Assembly (NCBI GenBank): GCA_902496015.1
Contig: CABUZJ010000003.1
Coordinates: 91,184-155,183 of the forward strand
DNA from: an uncultured Eubacteriales bacterium
GTDB taxonomy: Bacteria; Bacillota; Clostridia; Christensenellales; UBA1242
Length of the DNA: 64,000 bases
Direction: 5' to 3'
Within the stretch, counting starts at the first letter, position 1. Each line of letters begins with the position of its first letter. This document shows, in pieces, positions 7,938 to 17,749 of this stretch. The position numbers and the translations under genes are program-made. Under the pieces are notes generated by a model that saw only the letters and a list, made by a program, of their open reading frames with translations, was not told the DNA's origin and ran no database searches.

Positions 7938-7966
7938 ATTATAACAAATTTCTTTCATGATTTCAA
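7938..7966 (-). promoter_or_regulatory. SigA-type promoter of the def operon
   Basis: Minus strand TTGAAA (7961-7966), 17-bp spacer, TATAAT (7938-7943). It sits between priA and def and so separates the operon from priA. Confidence 0.65.
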
Positions 7967-7983
7967 GTGGTTTCAGTTGTTAA

Positions 7984-10191
7984 TTAACTTAAATTCTGTG
8001 GATTAATCTCAACAAAACTTAAAACATTTGGGTTCTTTATTTTATCTAACAAATTATAAATAAATTGCTTTAAATTATATTCCCCTTCTAATGTAGACCT
8101 AATTAAAATTTGATATCTAAATTTATTTTGAATCCTTCCAATAGGCGATTTCATAACCCCTAAATAAATTATGGATTCCCCGTTTTCCTTTTGATAATTC
8201 TGCATTTGTTCATAAATTGTTTTAGTATGATTTCTCACTTCTTCCTCGTCTTCACCACTAAGCAAAATTCTAAAAATAGTCGCAAAAGGTGGAAAATTGG
8301 TAACCGACCTAGTGTTAGCTTCTTTCTTATAAAAACTAGTATAATCATAGTTGCTAGCCAGTCTATATATGTAATGCCTTGGGCTATAAGTTTGCAAAAC
8401 AATCTCACCTTGCTTATCTGCTCTACCTGCCCGACCAGCAACTTGCGTTATTAATTGAAAGGTTTTTTCACATGCTTTATAACTTGTTTGATGTAAACTC
8501 ACATCAGCATCAATAATTCCCACCAAGGTTACCTGCGGAAAATCATGCCCTTTTGCTATCATTTGAGTGCCTACTAAAATTTGTGCTTTACCAGACCTAA
8601 ATTCATTCAAAATTTTAACATGACTATCTTTATTTTGTGTAGTATCATTATCCATTCTAAGCACTTTCACATTTGGAAAAAGATTTTTAAGTTCTTCCAC
8701 AACTTTTTGAGTGCCTATTGCACCTTGCTTAATAGATGAACTGCCACAATTAGGGCAAACATCAAAAACTTTATATCTGTTACCACAATAATGGCATTTT
8801 AAAACATTTTCACTTCTATGGTAAACAAGTGAAACATCACAATCTTGACATTTTGCAACCCAACCACATTCTTTACACATTAGAAACGAAGCATAACCTC
8901 TTCTGTTTAAAAATATCATGGCTTGATTACCTTCATTTAAAGTCTTGGTTAATTTTTCTTCTAAAAGTCTTGAAAAAATACCATTATTCCCTTCCCTAAT
9001 CTCTTTTGCCATATCAACAATAGTAAGCGGTGGCAAAGGTTTTGCATTAACTCTTTGTTTCATTTCAAGTAATTTATATTTACCAATAATTGCCTTATGA
9101 TAACTTTCAAGAGAAGGAGTTGCACTCCCTAAAACCAAAGCACAATTAGCAACCTTTGCTCTAAATTCGGCAACTTCAATCGTGTTATATCTTGGGTGGC
9201 TTTCACTTATATAAGAACCATCGTGTTCTTCATCAATAATAATTACGCCAATATTTTTTAAGGGAGCAAAAATAGCAGAGCGTGCACCTATAACTATTTT
9301 TGCATCTCCTAACAAAATTCGCTTCCATTCGTCAAATCTTTCACCTGCTGACAGCCCGCTGTGCAAAATTGCAATATTTTCGCCAAACCTTGCTCTAAAA
9401 TTACCTAACACCTGTGGAGTTAATGAAATTTCAGGAACAAGCATCATTGCCGTTTTTCCTAATTCTATTTTCTGCTTTATAACATTCATATAAACTTCGG
9501 TTTTACCACTACCTGTTATACCATGCAATAAAAAACAAGAATTATTATTCACAATTTCACTAACAACACTTTTTTGCAAATCGGTTAAAATAATTTCTTT
9601 ATTTTCTGTATTATTAATTTGTTTATAAGGTGCCCTAAACGCAACTCTTTCAGTTGCAACAATTATGCCTTCGTTTTTTAATTTTAAAATTGCAGAATTT
9701 CCAAATTTTTTATTTAAGTCTGCTTGCAAAGCTTTTCCCTTTTCAAGAAGAAAATAAATTGCACCCATTTGCGACTTAGCATTGGCTTTAAGTTTACTAA
9801 GGTATTCTTTTGCTTTATTATCATCTGCAATGCTAAGTTCAGTTATAACTAAGTCTTTTATTTTCCCCGAACGCATTTCGCTTGGTAAAAATAGTCTAAA
9901 ACTATCAGCAAGCCCAATATGATATTGATCTTTCAAAAACTCACTAAGTTTAAATTGCTCTTCATTAATCACGCAAAAATTTTCAAGGGGTTTAATTATT
10001 GCTTTTAGTTTATGATTAGTTACATTAGTTGTTTCACTCACTGCAACAACAATTCCTTCAATTGTTCGCGAACCAAATGGCACAAGCACTCTCATACCTT
10101 TTTCAATAGTAAGTTCTTTTGGAATAATATAGTCAAAGACTTTGTCTATTTGACTGCTTGCAATATCTACAATAACACTTGCATAAGCCAT
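7984..10191 (-). CDS. priA: Primosomal protein N' (replication restart helicase PriA)
   Basis: 735 residues. Restarts stalled replication forks. An N-terminal 3'-DNA-binding domain (1-100) and winged helix precede the SF2 helicase: Walker A GITGSGKT at 224-231, Walker B variant DEEH, and eight zinc-binding cysteines in the region CKECGWVAKCQDC to CPNCGS. Its AAGGAG site is rather far (about 15 bases) from the ATG. Divergent from rpoZ; the usual gmk and coaBC genes of this neighbourhood are absent. Confidence 0.95.
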   Translation of the reverse strand: MAYASVIVDIASSQIDKVFDYIIPKELTIEKGMRVLVPFGSRTIEGIVVAVSETTNVTNHKLKAIIKPLENFCVINEEQFKLSEFLKDQYHIGLADSFRLFLPSEMRSGKIKDLVITELSIADDNKAKEYLSKLKANAKSQMGAIYFLLEKGKALQADLNKKFGNSAILKLKNEGIIVATERVAFRAPYKQINNTENKEIILTDLQKSVVSEIVNNNSCFLLHGITGSGKTEVYMNVIKQKIELGKTAMMLVPEISLTPQVLGNFRARFGENIAILHSGLSAGERFDEWKRILLGDAKIVIGARSAIFAPLKNIGVIIIDEEHDGSYISESHPRYNTIEVAEFRAKVANCALVLGSATPSLESYHKAIIGKYKLLEMKQRVNAKPLPPLTIVDMAKEIREGNNGIFSRLLEEKLTKTLNEGNQAMIFLNRRGYASFLMCKECGWVAKCQDCDVSLVYHRSENVLKCHYCGNRYKVFDVCPNCGSSSIKQGAIGTQKVVEELKNLFPNVKVLRMDNDTTQNKDSHVKILNEFRSGKAQILVGTQMIAKGHDFPQVTLVGIIDADVSLHQTSYKACEKTFQLITQVAGRAGRADKQGEIVLQTYSPRHYIYRLASNYDYTSFYKKEANTRSVTNFPPFATIFRILLSGEDEEEVRNHTKTIYEQMQNYQKENGESIIYLGVMKSPIGRIQNKFRYQILIRSTLEGEYNLKQFIYNLLDKIKNPNVLSFVEINPQNLS

Positions 10192-10217
10192 TAAATTCTT
10201 TTAATTCTCCTTAAAAT

Positions 10218-10246
10218 ATTATATAAAATTACAATAAATTTTCCAA
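10218..10246 (-). promoter_or_regulatory. SigA-type promoter of priA
   Basis: Minus strand TTGGAA (10241-10246), 17 bp, TATAAT (10218-10223). Confidence 0.55.
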
Positions 10247-10292
10247 ACATAAAATAATAATTTTTAGGAATTTAGAAAATTTTTAAAAATAC

Positions 10293-10323
10293 TTGATTTT
10301 TACCCCTTGCATTGTGGTATAAT
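10293..10323 (+). promoter_or_regulatory. Promoter of rpoZ with extended -10
   Basis: TATAAT (10318-10323) preceded by TGG, an extended -10; the best -35 is TTGATT (10293-10298) with a long 19-bp spacer. Confidence 0.5.
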
Positions 10324-10356
10324 ATAAAAAATTGAAAAATTTAGGAGAATTTTATT

Positions 10357-10566
10357 ATGGCAATGATAGACCCACCAATTGAAAAAATTATAGAAATGGC
10401 AGGAAGCCGTTACGCTTTATGCACAGTTATAACAAAAAGAGCAAAAGAATTGTTGCTTGAACGCCCAGACTTTTTTAAGCAAAATTTAAAAATAAAACCT
10501 ATTGAATATGCTAGTCAAGAATTTTATGATGGAAAATTCACCATTGTAAAAACTGAAAGAAAATAA
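10357..10566 (+). CDS. rpoZ: RNA polymerase omega subunit
   Basis: 69 residues with the omega motif MIDPPIEKIIEMAGSRYALCTVITKRAKEL at the start. Omega assists folding and assembly of the beta-prime subunit. AGGAG precedes the ATG by 9 bases. Transcribed alone from its own promoter, divergent from priA, rather than in the usual gmk-rpoZ-coaBC-priA order. Confidence 0.93.
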   Translation: MAMIDPPIEKIIEMAGSRYALCTVITKRAKELLLERPDFFKQNLKIKPIEYASQEFYDGKFTIVKTERK

Positions 10567-10569
10567 CAA

Positions 10570-10602
10570 AAAAATATCCATAATTATATGGATATTTTTT
10601 TA
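10570..10602. terminator. Bidirectional terminator of rpoZ and ligA
   Basis: AAATATCCAT/ATGGATATTT stem, A-run and T-run flanks, between convergent stops. Confidence 0.8.
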
Positions 10603-10616
10603 ATTAAATTTAAATT

Positions 10617-12575
10617 TTAGTCTATCATTTTCAAAAACTCTGCTTCATTAATTATATTAATTCCTAATTTCTCTGCTTTTTCAAGTTTACTACCAGCATC
10701 TTCACCAGCTAAAACAAAATTTGTCGTTTTACTAACCGAGCTCATAACTTCCCCACCATTATTTTCAATAATCTCAGTTGCCTGATTTCTTTTTAATGTT
10801 GGCAATGTTCCTGTTAACACAAATTTTAATCCCGCAAGTTTATTATTGTTTTCGCTTACCATTTTAGCATCTGCAATTTTAACACCAATATTTTTTAAGC
10901 TCTCAATTTCTTCTATATTATTCTTATCTGCAAAATAATGAGTAATATAAAGTGCTGTTAATTCGGCAATATCATTCATTTTAATTAATTCATCTTTATT
11001 TGCTTTCATTAAATTTTGAAGCGATTTAAATCTTAATGCCAGTTGTTTGGCGGTTTTTTTGCCAACATTATCTATGCCAAGAGCAAAGATAAAATTTGAT
11101 AATTGTGGATTTTTACTTGCTTCTAAACCTTTATAAAAATTATCTATTTTTTTATCTTTAAAACCCTCTAACTGTTCTAGTTGATTTTTTGTAACTAAAT
11201 ACAAATCACTAAAATGAGTTACATTATATTTAAAATGTAATGTTTCAATTGTTTTTCTGCTAAGTCCAACAATATTCATTGCATCACGGCTTACAAAATG
11301 TGTAAGCCTTTCAATTATTTGTTTATTACAACTATTATGGTTAGGACAGAATAAATCAGCTTCTGTCTCTTCTAATTTACTTCCGCAAACTGGACATGTT
11401 GAAGGTTTATCAATTGGTTTACTATCGTTATATTCTTCTGCAAGTGCTAAAATTTCAGGTATAACTTCATTGCTTCTTCTAATAAATACCCTGCTATGCA
11501 GTTTAACATTTTTTCTAATTATGTCATTATAATTATTTAAAGTTGCTCGTTTTATTGTTACACCAGCCAATTCAACTGGTTCAAGTTCGGCAACAGGCGT
11601 AAGTTTACCTGTTCTGCCCACTTGCCAAGTAACATCATTTAACATTGTGCTGGTTTCTTCTGCCTCAAATTTGAATGCAATGCATCCTCTTGGAAATTTA
11701 GCAGTACTACCCAACTCTTCCCTAATTTTCATAGAGTTTATTTTAATAACCATGCCATCAATTAGAATATCTAACTTATTTTTTTCTTTTTCAACAACAC
11801 TAATTAAAGACTTAACTTCATCGATGCTAGTTGCAATTTTAAAATAATCACCAACATAAAATAAGTTATCTTTTAAAAATTTATTAATATCTTGTTGATA
11901 ATCTATTTTATACCCATCAATGTAATTAATGTTATATGCCACAAAGTCTAAACGCCTTTTGGCAGTTTCTTTGGGGTCTAGATTTCTTATAGCCCCTGCT
12001 GCCGCATTTCTTGCATTTTTTAAAGGTTCACTGTTTTCCTTGTTATATTTGGCAAGTTCACTAAGACGCATAACCGCTTCCCCCTGAACTTCAACTTCTC
12101 CTTTAAAAGGTATTACAAGTGGAACAGTTCTAATAGTTTTCACTTGTTCGGTTACATCTTCACCAACCATTCCGTTTCCACGAGTAGATGCTTGAACAAA
12201 TTTACCTTGTTTATATAACAATGAAAGGTTCAATCCATCAAACTTATATTCAACACTATAACTTGGATCAAATCTTAAAATCTTTTCATTTTTATCTTGC
12301 CATTCGTCAAGTTCGCCATAGCTTTGGGCTTTATCTAAACTCATAACCCTGTGGGTATGAACAACTTTTTTGAACTTATCAATTGGTTCACCGCCCACTC
12401 TCTGCGTTGGTGAATTTTCAAGAATAATACCTGTTTCTTTTTCAAGTGCAACTAATTTATCGTAAAGAGCATCCCACTCTTTATCACTAATAATTGGATT
12501 ATCTAATGTGTAATAAGCATAACTATATTTATTTATCTGTTCAATTAATTGTTTTATTTCTTCAATTTTTTCCAT
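10617..12575 (-). CDS. ligA: NAD-dependent DNA ligase
   Basis: 652 residues, full length. Domains in order: Ia (1-60), adenylation domain with catalytic Lys111 in YKFDG, OB fold, a Cys4 zinc finger (CPVCGSKLEETEADLFCPNHNSC region near 400), helix-hairpin-helix, and a C-terminal BRCT domain (AGLKFVLTGTL). Seals nicks in replication and repair. Seven bases downstream of pcrA, the usual operon. Confidence 0.97.
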   Translation of the reverse strand: MEKIEEIKQLIEQINKYSYAYYTLDNPIISDKEWDALYDKLVALEKETGIILENSPTQRVGGEPIDKFKKVVHTHRVMSLDKAQSYGELDEWQDKNEKILRFDPSYSVEYKFDGLNLSLLYKQGKFVQASTRGNGMVGEDVTEQVKTIRTVPLVIPFKGEVEVQGEAVMRLSELAKYNKENSEPLKNARNAAAGAIRNLDPKETAKRRLDFVAYNINYIDGYKIDYQQDINKFLKDNLFYVGDYFKIATSIDEVKSLISVVEKEKNKLDILIDGMVIKINSMKIREELGSTAKFPRGCIAFKFEAEETSTMLNDVTWQVGRTGKLTPVAELEPVELAGVTIKRATLNNYNDIIRKNVKLHSRVFIRRSNEVIPEILALAEEYNDSKPIDKPSTCPVCGSKLEETEADLFCPNHNSCNKQIIERLTHFVSRDAMNIVGLSRKTIETLHFKYNVTHFSDLYLVTKNQLEQLEGFKDKKIDNFYKGLEASKNPQLSNFIFALGIDNVGKKTAKQLALRFKSLQNLMKANKDELIKMNDIAELTALYITHYFADKNNIEEIESLKNIGVKIADAKMVSENNNKLAGLKFVLTGTLPTLKRNQATEIIENNGGEVMSSVSKTTNFVLAGEDAGSKLEKAEKLGINIINEAEFLKMID

Positions 12576-12582
12576 ATTCCCT

Positions 12583-14823
12583 TTACCCTATTATTTCTAA
12601 ATTTGCATATTTTAAAGAAAGTGTTTTAATCCCAACCGAATCAAATCTTATTGTAACAAATCCCGATGTAAAGTCTGTTACTTCCAAAATAACCTCGCCT
12701 TCTCCAAAATGTGGATGTCTTACTTTTGTTCCTTTTTTAAAATCGCTAAACTTATAATTTTTAACAGCTGAAACATTGCTAACATTAGTTGTATTCTTAG
12801 GCACAAACACATTAACCTTACTAGCAACATTTTCTGCCCTTGCTTTCATACTTATTGCACTTCTTATTTCATTCATTTCAAGTTTAGACCTTGTAACAGG
12901 TGAATTTTCAAGGTCTTCAATTAAATTAACAGAACTTTCCTTTAAAAACCTAGATGGCGCACAATATTCTGTTCTTTTTGTTTCAAAAGAAAATCTAGTT
13001 CTTGGGTGCGTTAAATATAATCTTTCTTTTGCACGAGTAATAGCAACATACATTAAGCGCCTTTCCTCTTCAAGTTCATTTGGGTCACTATTTAAAATTG
13101 CCCTTGAAAGAGGGAAAAGTCCTTCAGTTAGTCCCACAATAAACACAACATTAAATTCAAGACCTTTTGCTGCATGAATTGTCATTAGAGATGCAAAATT
13201 TTGTTCATCTTCTAGTGTATCAATATCTCGCATTAATGTAATGCTTTGCAAAAAGTCTTCCATTGTAGCACCTTCATTATCATCTGCATATTGTTTAACA
13301 GAAGTGGCAAAATCATCAATGTTTAAAGCTTTATTAATGTCTTCTTCGGTTGCATTACCAATTGCTTGTTTAATGCCCACCTTTTCAATTAAATAAACCA
13401 CAAAGTCATAAAGCCCCATTTGAGATTTTTTCTCAGTTAAGTCTAAAAATAAACTTCTTAATGGTTCAAGTTTTCTATTTAATGAATCTCCTAAATTATC
13501 TCCGCTTAAAACGATTTCAAACATAGACTTATTATTTTCATCTGCAACTAACCTAATATTATTAATAGTAACTTCACCAATGCCCCGCTTAGGAAAGCCT
13601 AACACACGAATAAAAGCATCATTATCATAAGGGTTACACAATACTTTTAAATAGGCAATCGTGTCTTTAACTTCTTTTCTTTCAAAAAATTTAAACCCAC
13701 CATAAATTTTGTAAGGCACACCATAAGTAATTAGTTTTTCTTCAATTACTCTAGAAAGTGCATTAACTCGCATTAAAATTGCAAAGTCATTATATTTATA
13801 CCCACTATAAGTTACAAGAGATTTTATTGTGCCAGCCACAAATTCAGCTTCGTCAATATCGTTATAAGCGGTATATTCTTCAACCCTTGTGCCTTCACTA
13901 TTATTTGTCCATAAATTTTTTGCAAGCCTGTTTTGATTTCTAGAAATAAGACAATTTGCCCTTTCAATTATTTTTTTTGTAGACCTATAATTTTGTTCAA
14001 GTTTAAAAACCTTACAATCTTTAAAATCTTTAGTAAAATCAACAACATTTGTTGCTTCTGCCCCACGCCAAGAATATATGCATTGGTCTTCATCACCAAC
14101 AACAAACACATTTCCATATTTTGATGCTAATAATTTAATAAGTTTATACTGTGCTTCATTTGTATCTTGAAATTCATCAACATGAATATATTTAAATTTA
14201 TCTTGATAATAATTTCTAATATCGTCAAATTTTGTAAGCAATTCGTAAGTCTTGCTTAATAAATCGTCAAAATCAAGACAGTTGCATTTTTTCATTTCTG
14301 CTTCATAAGCAGAATATAATGAACAAATAACCTCTCTTTTCTTTTCATTAGGCACAAATTCTGCATATTCATCTGGACTTAGTAAATGGTTTTTCGCATT
14401 AGAAATATGCCAACTAATTGTATCAACAGTCATGTTAGTGTTTTTATCTGCAATTAATCTTTTAATTAATCTTTCTTTTTCTGTATCACCATAAATTGTA
14501 AAAGATTTAGTATAGCCTAATTTTTCAATATGCATTCTTAAAATTTTAGAACACATTGCATGAAAAGTACATACCCACATACCATCAGTTGTGCCGATCA
14601 TTTTTTCAAGCCTTTCTTTCATCTCATTTGCGGCTTTATTAGTAAATGTAATCGCTAAGATGTTATTTGGGCTTACGCCTAAATCGCAAATTAAGTGAGC
14701 AATTCTATGGGTAAGCATTCTTGTTTTACCACTGCCCGCACCAGCAGTAACTAGAACTGCTCCTTCGGTAGTTTGCGCTGGTATTCTTTGTTCATCATTT
14801 AAATCGTCTAATAATATTGTCAT
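12583..14823 (-). CDS. pcrA: ATP-dependent DNA helicase PcrA/UvrD
   Basis: 746 residues, an SF1A 3'-5' helicase. Walker A GAGSGKT at 28-34, Walker B VDEFQDTN, motif III GDEDQCIYSWRGA, and the late motif VMTIHAAKGLEF region are all present. The C-terminal end carries a PcrA-type Tudor-like tail (KGTKVRHPHFGEGEV), which binds RNA polymerase in Bacillus. First gene of pcrA-ligA. Confidence 0.96.
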   Translation of the reverse strand: MTILLDDLNDEQRIPAQTTEGAVLVTAGAGSGKTRMLTHRIAHLICDLGVSPNNILAITFTNKAANEMKERLEKMIGTTDGMWVCTFHAMCSKILRMHIEKLGYTKSFTIYGDTEKERLIKRLIADKNTNMTVDTISWHISNAKNHLLSPDEYAEFVPNEKKREVICSLYSAYEAEMKKCNCLDFDDLLSKTYELLTKFDDIRNYYQDKFKYIHVDEFQDTNEAQYKLIKLLASKYGNVFVVGDEDQCIYSWRGAEATNVVDFTKDFKDCKVFKLEQNYRSTKKIIERANCLISRNQNRLAKNLWTNNSEGTRVEEYTAYNDIDEAEFVAGTIKSLVTYSGYKYNDFAILMRVNALSRVIEEKLITYGVPYKIYGGFKFFERKEVKDTIAYLKVLCNPYDNDAFIRVLGFPKRGIGEVTINNIRLVADENNKSMFEIVLSGDNLGDSLNRKLEPLRSLFLDLTEKKSQMGLYDFVVYLIEKVGIKQAIGNATEEDINKALNIDDFATSVKQYADDNEGATMEDFLQSITLMRDIDTLEDEQNFASLMTIHAAKGLEFNVVFIVGLTEGLFPLSRAILNSDPNELEEERRLMYVAITRAKERLYLTHPRTRFSFETKRTEYCAPSRFLKESSVNLIEDLENSPVTRSKLEMNEIRSAISMKARAENVASKVNVFVPKNTTNVSNVSAVKNYKFSDFKKGTKVRHPHFGEGEVILEVTDFTSGFVTIRFDSVGIKTLSLKYANLEIIG

Positions 14824-14848
14824 ATTTTTCTCTTTTATGTTTTTATTA

Positions 14849-14877
14849 AGTTTAACAAATAAACCTTAAAAAAGCAA
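14849..14877 (-). promoter_or_regulatory. Probable promoter of pcrA-ligA
   Basis: Minus strand TTGCTT (14872-14877), 17 bp, TAAACT (14849-14854). Confidence 0.45.
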
Positions 14878-15000
14878 ATAAACCAGCTGGACATTTAACA
14901 TAATTTTAATTTTAAAAATTTTTAAATAATATGACTAATTTTGACGAAAAATAAAACTAAATAAAAAATTTTGACAAGTTTTGCAAAAGACAGCCACACA

Positions 15001-15029
15001 TTAGCACAAAGTATTAAAATAAATATTAT
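15001..15029 (+). promoter_or_regulatory. Weak promoter candidate of the gene at 15050
   Basis: TTAGCA (15001-15006), 17 bp, TATTAT (15024-15029). The start point would fall at the AAAGGAG site. Confidence 0.35.
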
Positions 15030-15049
15030 TATAAAAAGGAGCAATAGAT

Positions 15050-15400
15050 ATGGCAAAATCAACACTTAAAGCACTAGCACAAAAGGCAAAAAATAGATTA
15101 AAAAATGTTTCTTTAAACTTAAATGAAGAAACAAGTCAAGAAGAACATATCAAAAGGGTTGGGCTTGCAAGTCATGAATATGCAATTATTGCTACTAAAA
15201 TTAAAATTGAAGATGACCCAATTTATAATAAAGTTATAAAACTTTTAACAAAAAATCCCGACACTTATAAACCACTAGGCGAACTAATTGAGCACGATAT
15301 TTATGATAAATTAACAGAGCCCGACAAACAGCGATATATATTAAATTTAAGTTCACGCTATCAAACAATAAAAAATAAATACTTACAAAGCATTACATAA
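15050..15400 (+). CDS. Hypothetical small protein
   Basis: 116 residues, no family recognised. A basic N-terminal helix (KALAQKAKNRLKN) is followed by a mixed helical body; no membrane segment or signal peptide. AAAAGGAG precedes the ATG and codon use is like the neighbours. First gene of the accessory pocket between pcrA and the tRNA array. There is no clear terminator between it and the next gene. Confidence 0.7.
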   Translation: MAKSTLKALAQKAKNRLKNVSLNLNEETSQEEHIKRVGLASHEYAIIATKIKIEDDPIYNKVIKLLTKNPDTYKPLGELIEHDIYDKLTEPDKQRYILNLSSRYQTIKNKYLQSIT

Positions 15401-15542
15401 ATTATTAATGTTTTAATAAACTAAACATATAAGTTGCAATTTAATTATTGTTTTATAAAAATATTTATAAATAATTTAAAGTTGAAGCAATTTTTGCAAA
15501 TTTAATACAGAATAAAAAATAAATAAAAAATTTTGCATGTTA

Positions 15543-15572
15543 TAAATAATTTGTAAATAACTGGGCATACTA
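15543..15572 (+). promoter_or_regulatory. Possible SigG-type promoter of the YjzC-like gene
   Basis: TAAATA (15543-15548), 17-bp spacer, CATACTA (15566-15572). The -10 is an exact match to the Bacillus SigG -10 CATACTA; the -35 differs from TGAATA by one base. Confidence 0.4.
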
Positions 15573-15588
15573 TTTCTAGGAGGTAACT

Positions 15589-15765
15589 ATGGGTAATAGA
15601 AAGTACAGACCAGGTGAAAATGTTCCAATGTCTTGTAATTACAGGGCATATGACGAACAAGGTAATGACGGGGGTAAACTATACCTAGAAAAAGGAAGCC
15701 GTTTCCCTGCAACCCAACACGAAGGTTCATATTATGTTATGGACATGCGTGATGAAAATTCATAA
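15589..15765 (+). CDS. YjzC-like small protein
   Basis: 58 residues after a strong AGGAGG site six bases before the ATG. The layout resembles Bacillus YjzC and relatives: a start of the type RYRPGENVP, then a short GxxGG turn, then LEKGSRFPAT and an aromatic tail (GSYYVMDM). YjzC has no established function. The gene is too short for most gene callers. The preceding promoter looks forespore-specific, which would fit a small spore protein, but that is inference. Confidence 0.65.
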   Translation: MGNRKYRPGENVPMSCNYRAYDEQGNDGGKLYLEKGSRFPATQHEGSYYVMDMRDENS

Positions 15766-15781
15766 TTAAATATAAAAAAGC

Positions 15782-15812
15782 AAAAGTCATTGAATTCTTC
15801 AATGACTTTTTT
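15782..15812 (+). terminator. Terminator of the YjzC-like gene
   Basis: AAAGTCATTGAA/TTCAATGACTTT perfect stem with T-run. Confidence 0.85.
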
Positions 15813-15902
15813 ATTATTTTTTTATATTAATGATATTACATTAAAAAGTAGAAAAAATAATATTATTATGCTATACTATAATAAATTAAAGGAGATTAGC
15901 AA

Positions 15903-16445
15903 ATGACAAAATCAACTATATCAACAAAACATTTAACAAGTTTTACTGAACTTTCAAAAGAACTAAACTGGAATACCTTTTCTATTAATACCCCAGACGG
16001 AAATAAATTAACTAAAAATAATTTCACCCTTATAGCAATTGGATATCCAAATAAAGAATTTGAAAAATGGGATATGGAAATTTTAAATAATGATTATTCT
16101 ACAAAAGAAGATTTAATATATGTACTAGTTATTGAGAATAAGATTCTAAAAATTGGTAAGAGTATAACAACAATGAAAAAAAGAATACAATCATACCATT
16201 GCGGTAAGAATGCATATAGATTAAAAAATAATTCAACAAACTCTTCAACAAACTGGTTTATTTTGCAATCAGTTTTGGCGATAGGAAAACCTGTTTATAT
16301 TTATGCTTTATATGTGCCTAATACAAAAGGAACATTTATGGGTTGGGTTTATCAAAATAGAATTTCAAAAGAAATTGAAAACAAAATTATTTCATCATTT
16401 TCAACACAATATGGATTTAAACCAATAGGAAATAGACAATTTTAA
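15903..16445 (+). CDS. GIY-YIG restriction endonuclease, Hpy188I-like
   Basis: 180 residues. The GIY-YIG fold is seen from residue 71: LIYVLVIENKILKIGKS (Tyr73, Lys83, Gly85), then KKRIQSYHCGK with Arg94, an aromatic STNWFILQSVL helix, and a C-terminal helix with Glu157/Glu159 and KPIGNRQF. From memory, this order and several exact pieces (RIQSY-CGK, FxLQS, KPIG) match the Helicobacter enzyme Hpy188I, whose catalytic residues are Tyr, Arg and Glu of this fold. It would cut unmodified DNA; the convergent neighbour is an adenine methyltransferase that would protect the host. TATAAT at 15877-15882 and AAAGGAG lie upstream. Assignment as a nuclease is firm, the Hpy188I specificity is inference. 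Confidence 0.8.
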   Translation: MTKSTISTKHLTSFTELSKELNWNTFSINTPDGNKLTKNNFTLIAIGYPNKEFEKWDMEILNNDYSTKEDLIYVLVIENKILKIGKSITTMKKRIQSYHCGKNAYRLKNNSTNSSTNWFILQSVLAIGKPVYIYALYVPNTKGTFMGWVYQNRISKEIENKIISSFSTQYGFKPIGNRQF

Positions 16446-16459
16446 ACATTTTTTTATTT

Positions 16460-17749
16460 TTAATATTTAATTAAATTGTATAATTCATTTATAATTTGAA
16501 TTTCTTTATCTGTAAATTTATAATTATTTTCAAATTTTAAATGCTTTAAAAGCATTATATTATTAAAATTTCCATATCTAGTTAAATGTATAATAACTTT
16601 ATATTCGGGTCTTTTCAATAAATTTAAATAATCTGTTGCTTCTTTTTTATAATTAAAAGCAATATAGCCAACAGATTGTGTTACATTTACTTTGTTTCTA
16701 ATAAATGGCACAAAATAAGTTGAAAGCGGAATAATTATCAACCATTTATTATAAATATCTTGTTTTTCATTAGCATACCTAGTTTTCTTTACCGTATGAA
16801 TAGTCTCATATCGATAAATTTCATCTTTTTTATCACTTAATTTACTTTTCTGTGTAAAGTTATGTAAATCACATCTGTATTTAAATTTTCCATTATCACC
16901 ATTTACCATTTTCAATACAATAGATATGACTTCATTAGATAAATATAATGGCAAAAATTGCATTGATTTTGGAATAATTACATTTTCTTGAATATCTTTT
17001 TTAAGATAAGAATTAATAACTTTTGTTTTATTATCAAATATTCCCTTTTGCCAAACAAATACTGTAAAGGATGATCCTATTTGTGGAAAATATTTTTTAA
17101 CATTATTATCTATAACAACAAAACTTCCACATGACAATAAACTTTTTAATGTTGTATTGTTATTATTAAAAGTCATCCAATTATTTGGTGTTATAAAACA
17201 AATGTACCCTTTATTTTTTACCAATTTTATGCTTTGCTCAATGAATTTATTGGATATACTTTGATTTTTATTTCCACCACCCGAATAAGGTGGATTAGCA
17301 ATAACTAAATCAAATTGATTTTTCATATTGAGGCATAATGCATCTTCATTCAATAAATGTTTAGGATTTAATAAATCTCTGCAATTCGCAAGTCTGTTAA
17401 TATTTAAATCATTATACCAAATATTATTATCATTAGTTTTAAATCGACAATAAGCACCAAAGTTTCCATTTCCACAACAAGGATCTAAAATCTTAATTCT
17501 TTTTCTTTTCCAAAATTCATTTGGAATATAATCCACCATTTGCTTTACACACTCCATAGGTGTGCAAATATCATCTTTTGAAACAAAATGCGACTTATCC
17601 AAATTCAAATTATTAAATATGTTAAAAACCTCTTCAAGTGAAGCATTTTTAATAGACTGATATCGATTTTTTATACCTTTCAATAGGTCATTGGTTTTGT
17701 TTTCTAAATTTAAATCAAAAATAGATATTTGTGTATTGTCTTTTGCCAT
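16460..17749 (-). CDS. N6-adenine DNA methyltransferase of the R-M pair
   Basis: About 430 residues. The S-adenosylmethionine motif KILDPCCGNGNFGAY lies near residues 86-100 and the catalytic NPPY (VIANPPYSGG) at about 152-158 (numbered from the alternative start), the order of the gamma-class adenine methyltransferases. CTPMECVKQM before motif I matches the family's motif X. The rest is a target-recognition region. The start is uncertain: ATG at 17749, or an in-frame TTG at 17755 that is better spaced from AAAGGA. It ends 14 bases from the nuclease gene, tail to tail, as in many type II systems. Confidence 0.88.
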   Translation of the reverse strand: MAKDNTQISIFDLNLENKTNDLLKGIKNRYQSIKNASLEEVFNIFNNLNLDKSHFVSKDDICTPMECVKQMVDYIPNEFWKRKRIKILDPCCGNGNFGAYCRFKTNDNNIWYNDLNINRLANCRDLLNPKHLLNEDALCLNMKNQFDLVIANPPYSGGGNKNQSISNKFIEQSIKLVKNKGYICFITPNNWMTFNNNNTTLKSLLSCGSFVVIDNNVKKYFPQIGSSFTVFVWQKGIFDNKTKVINSYLKKDIQENVIIPKSMQFLPLYLSNEVISIVLKMVNGDNGKFKYRCDLHNFTQKSKLSDKKDEIYRYETIHTVKKTRYANEKQDIYNKWLIIIPLSTYFVPFIRNKVNVTQSVGYIAFNYKKEATDYLNLLKRPEYKVIIHLTRYGNFNNIMLLKHLKFENNYKFTDKEIQIINELYNLIKY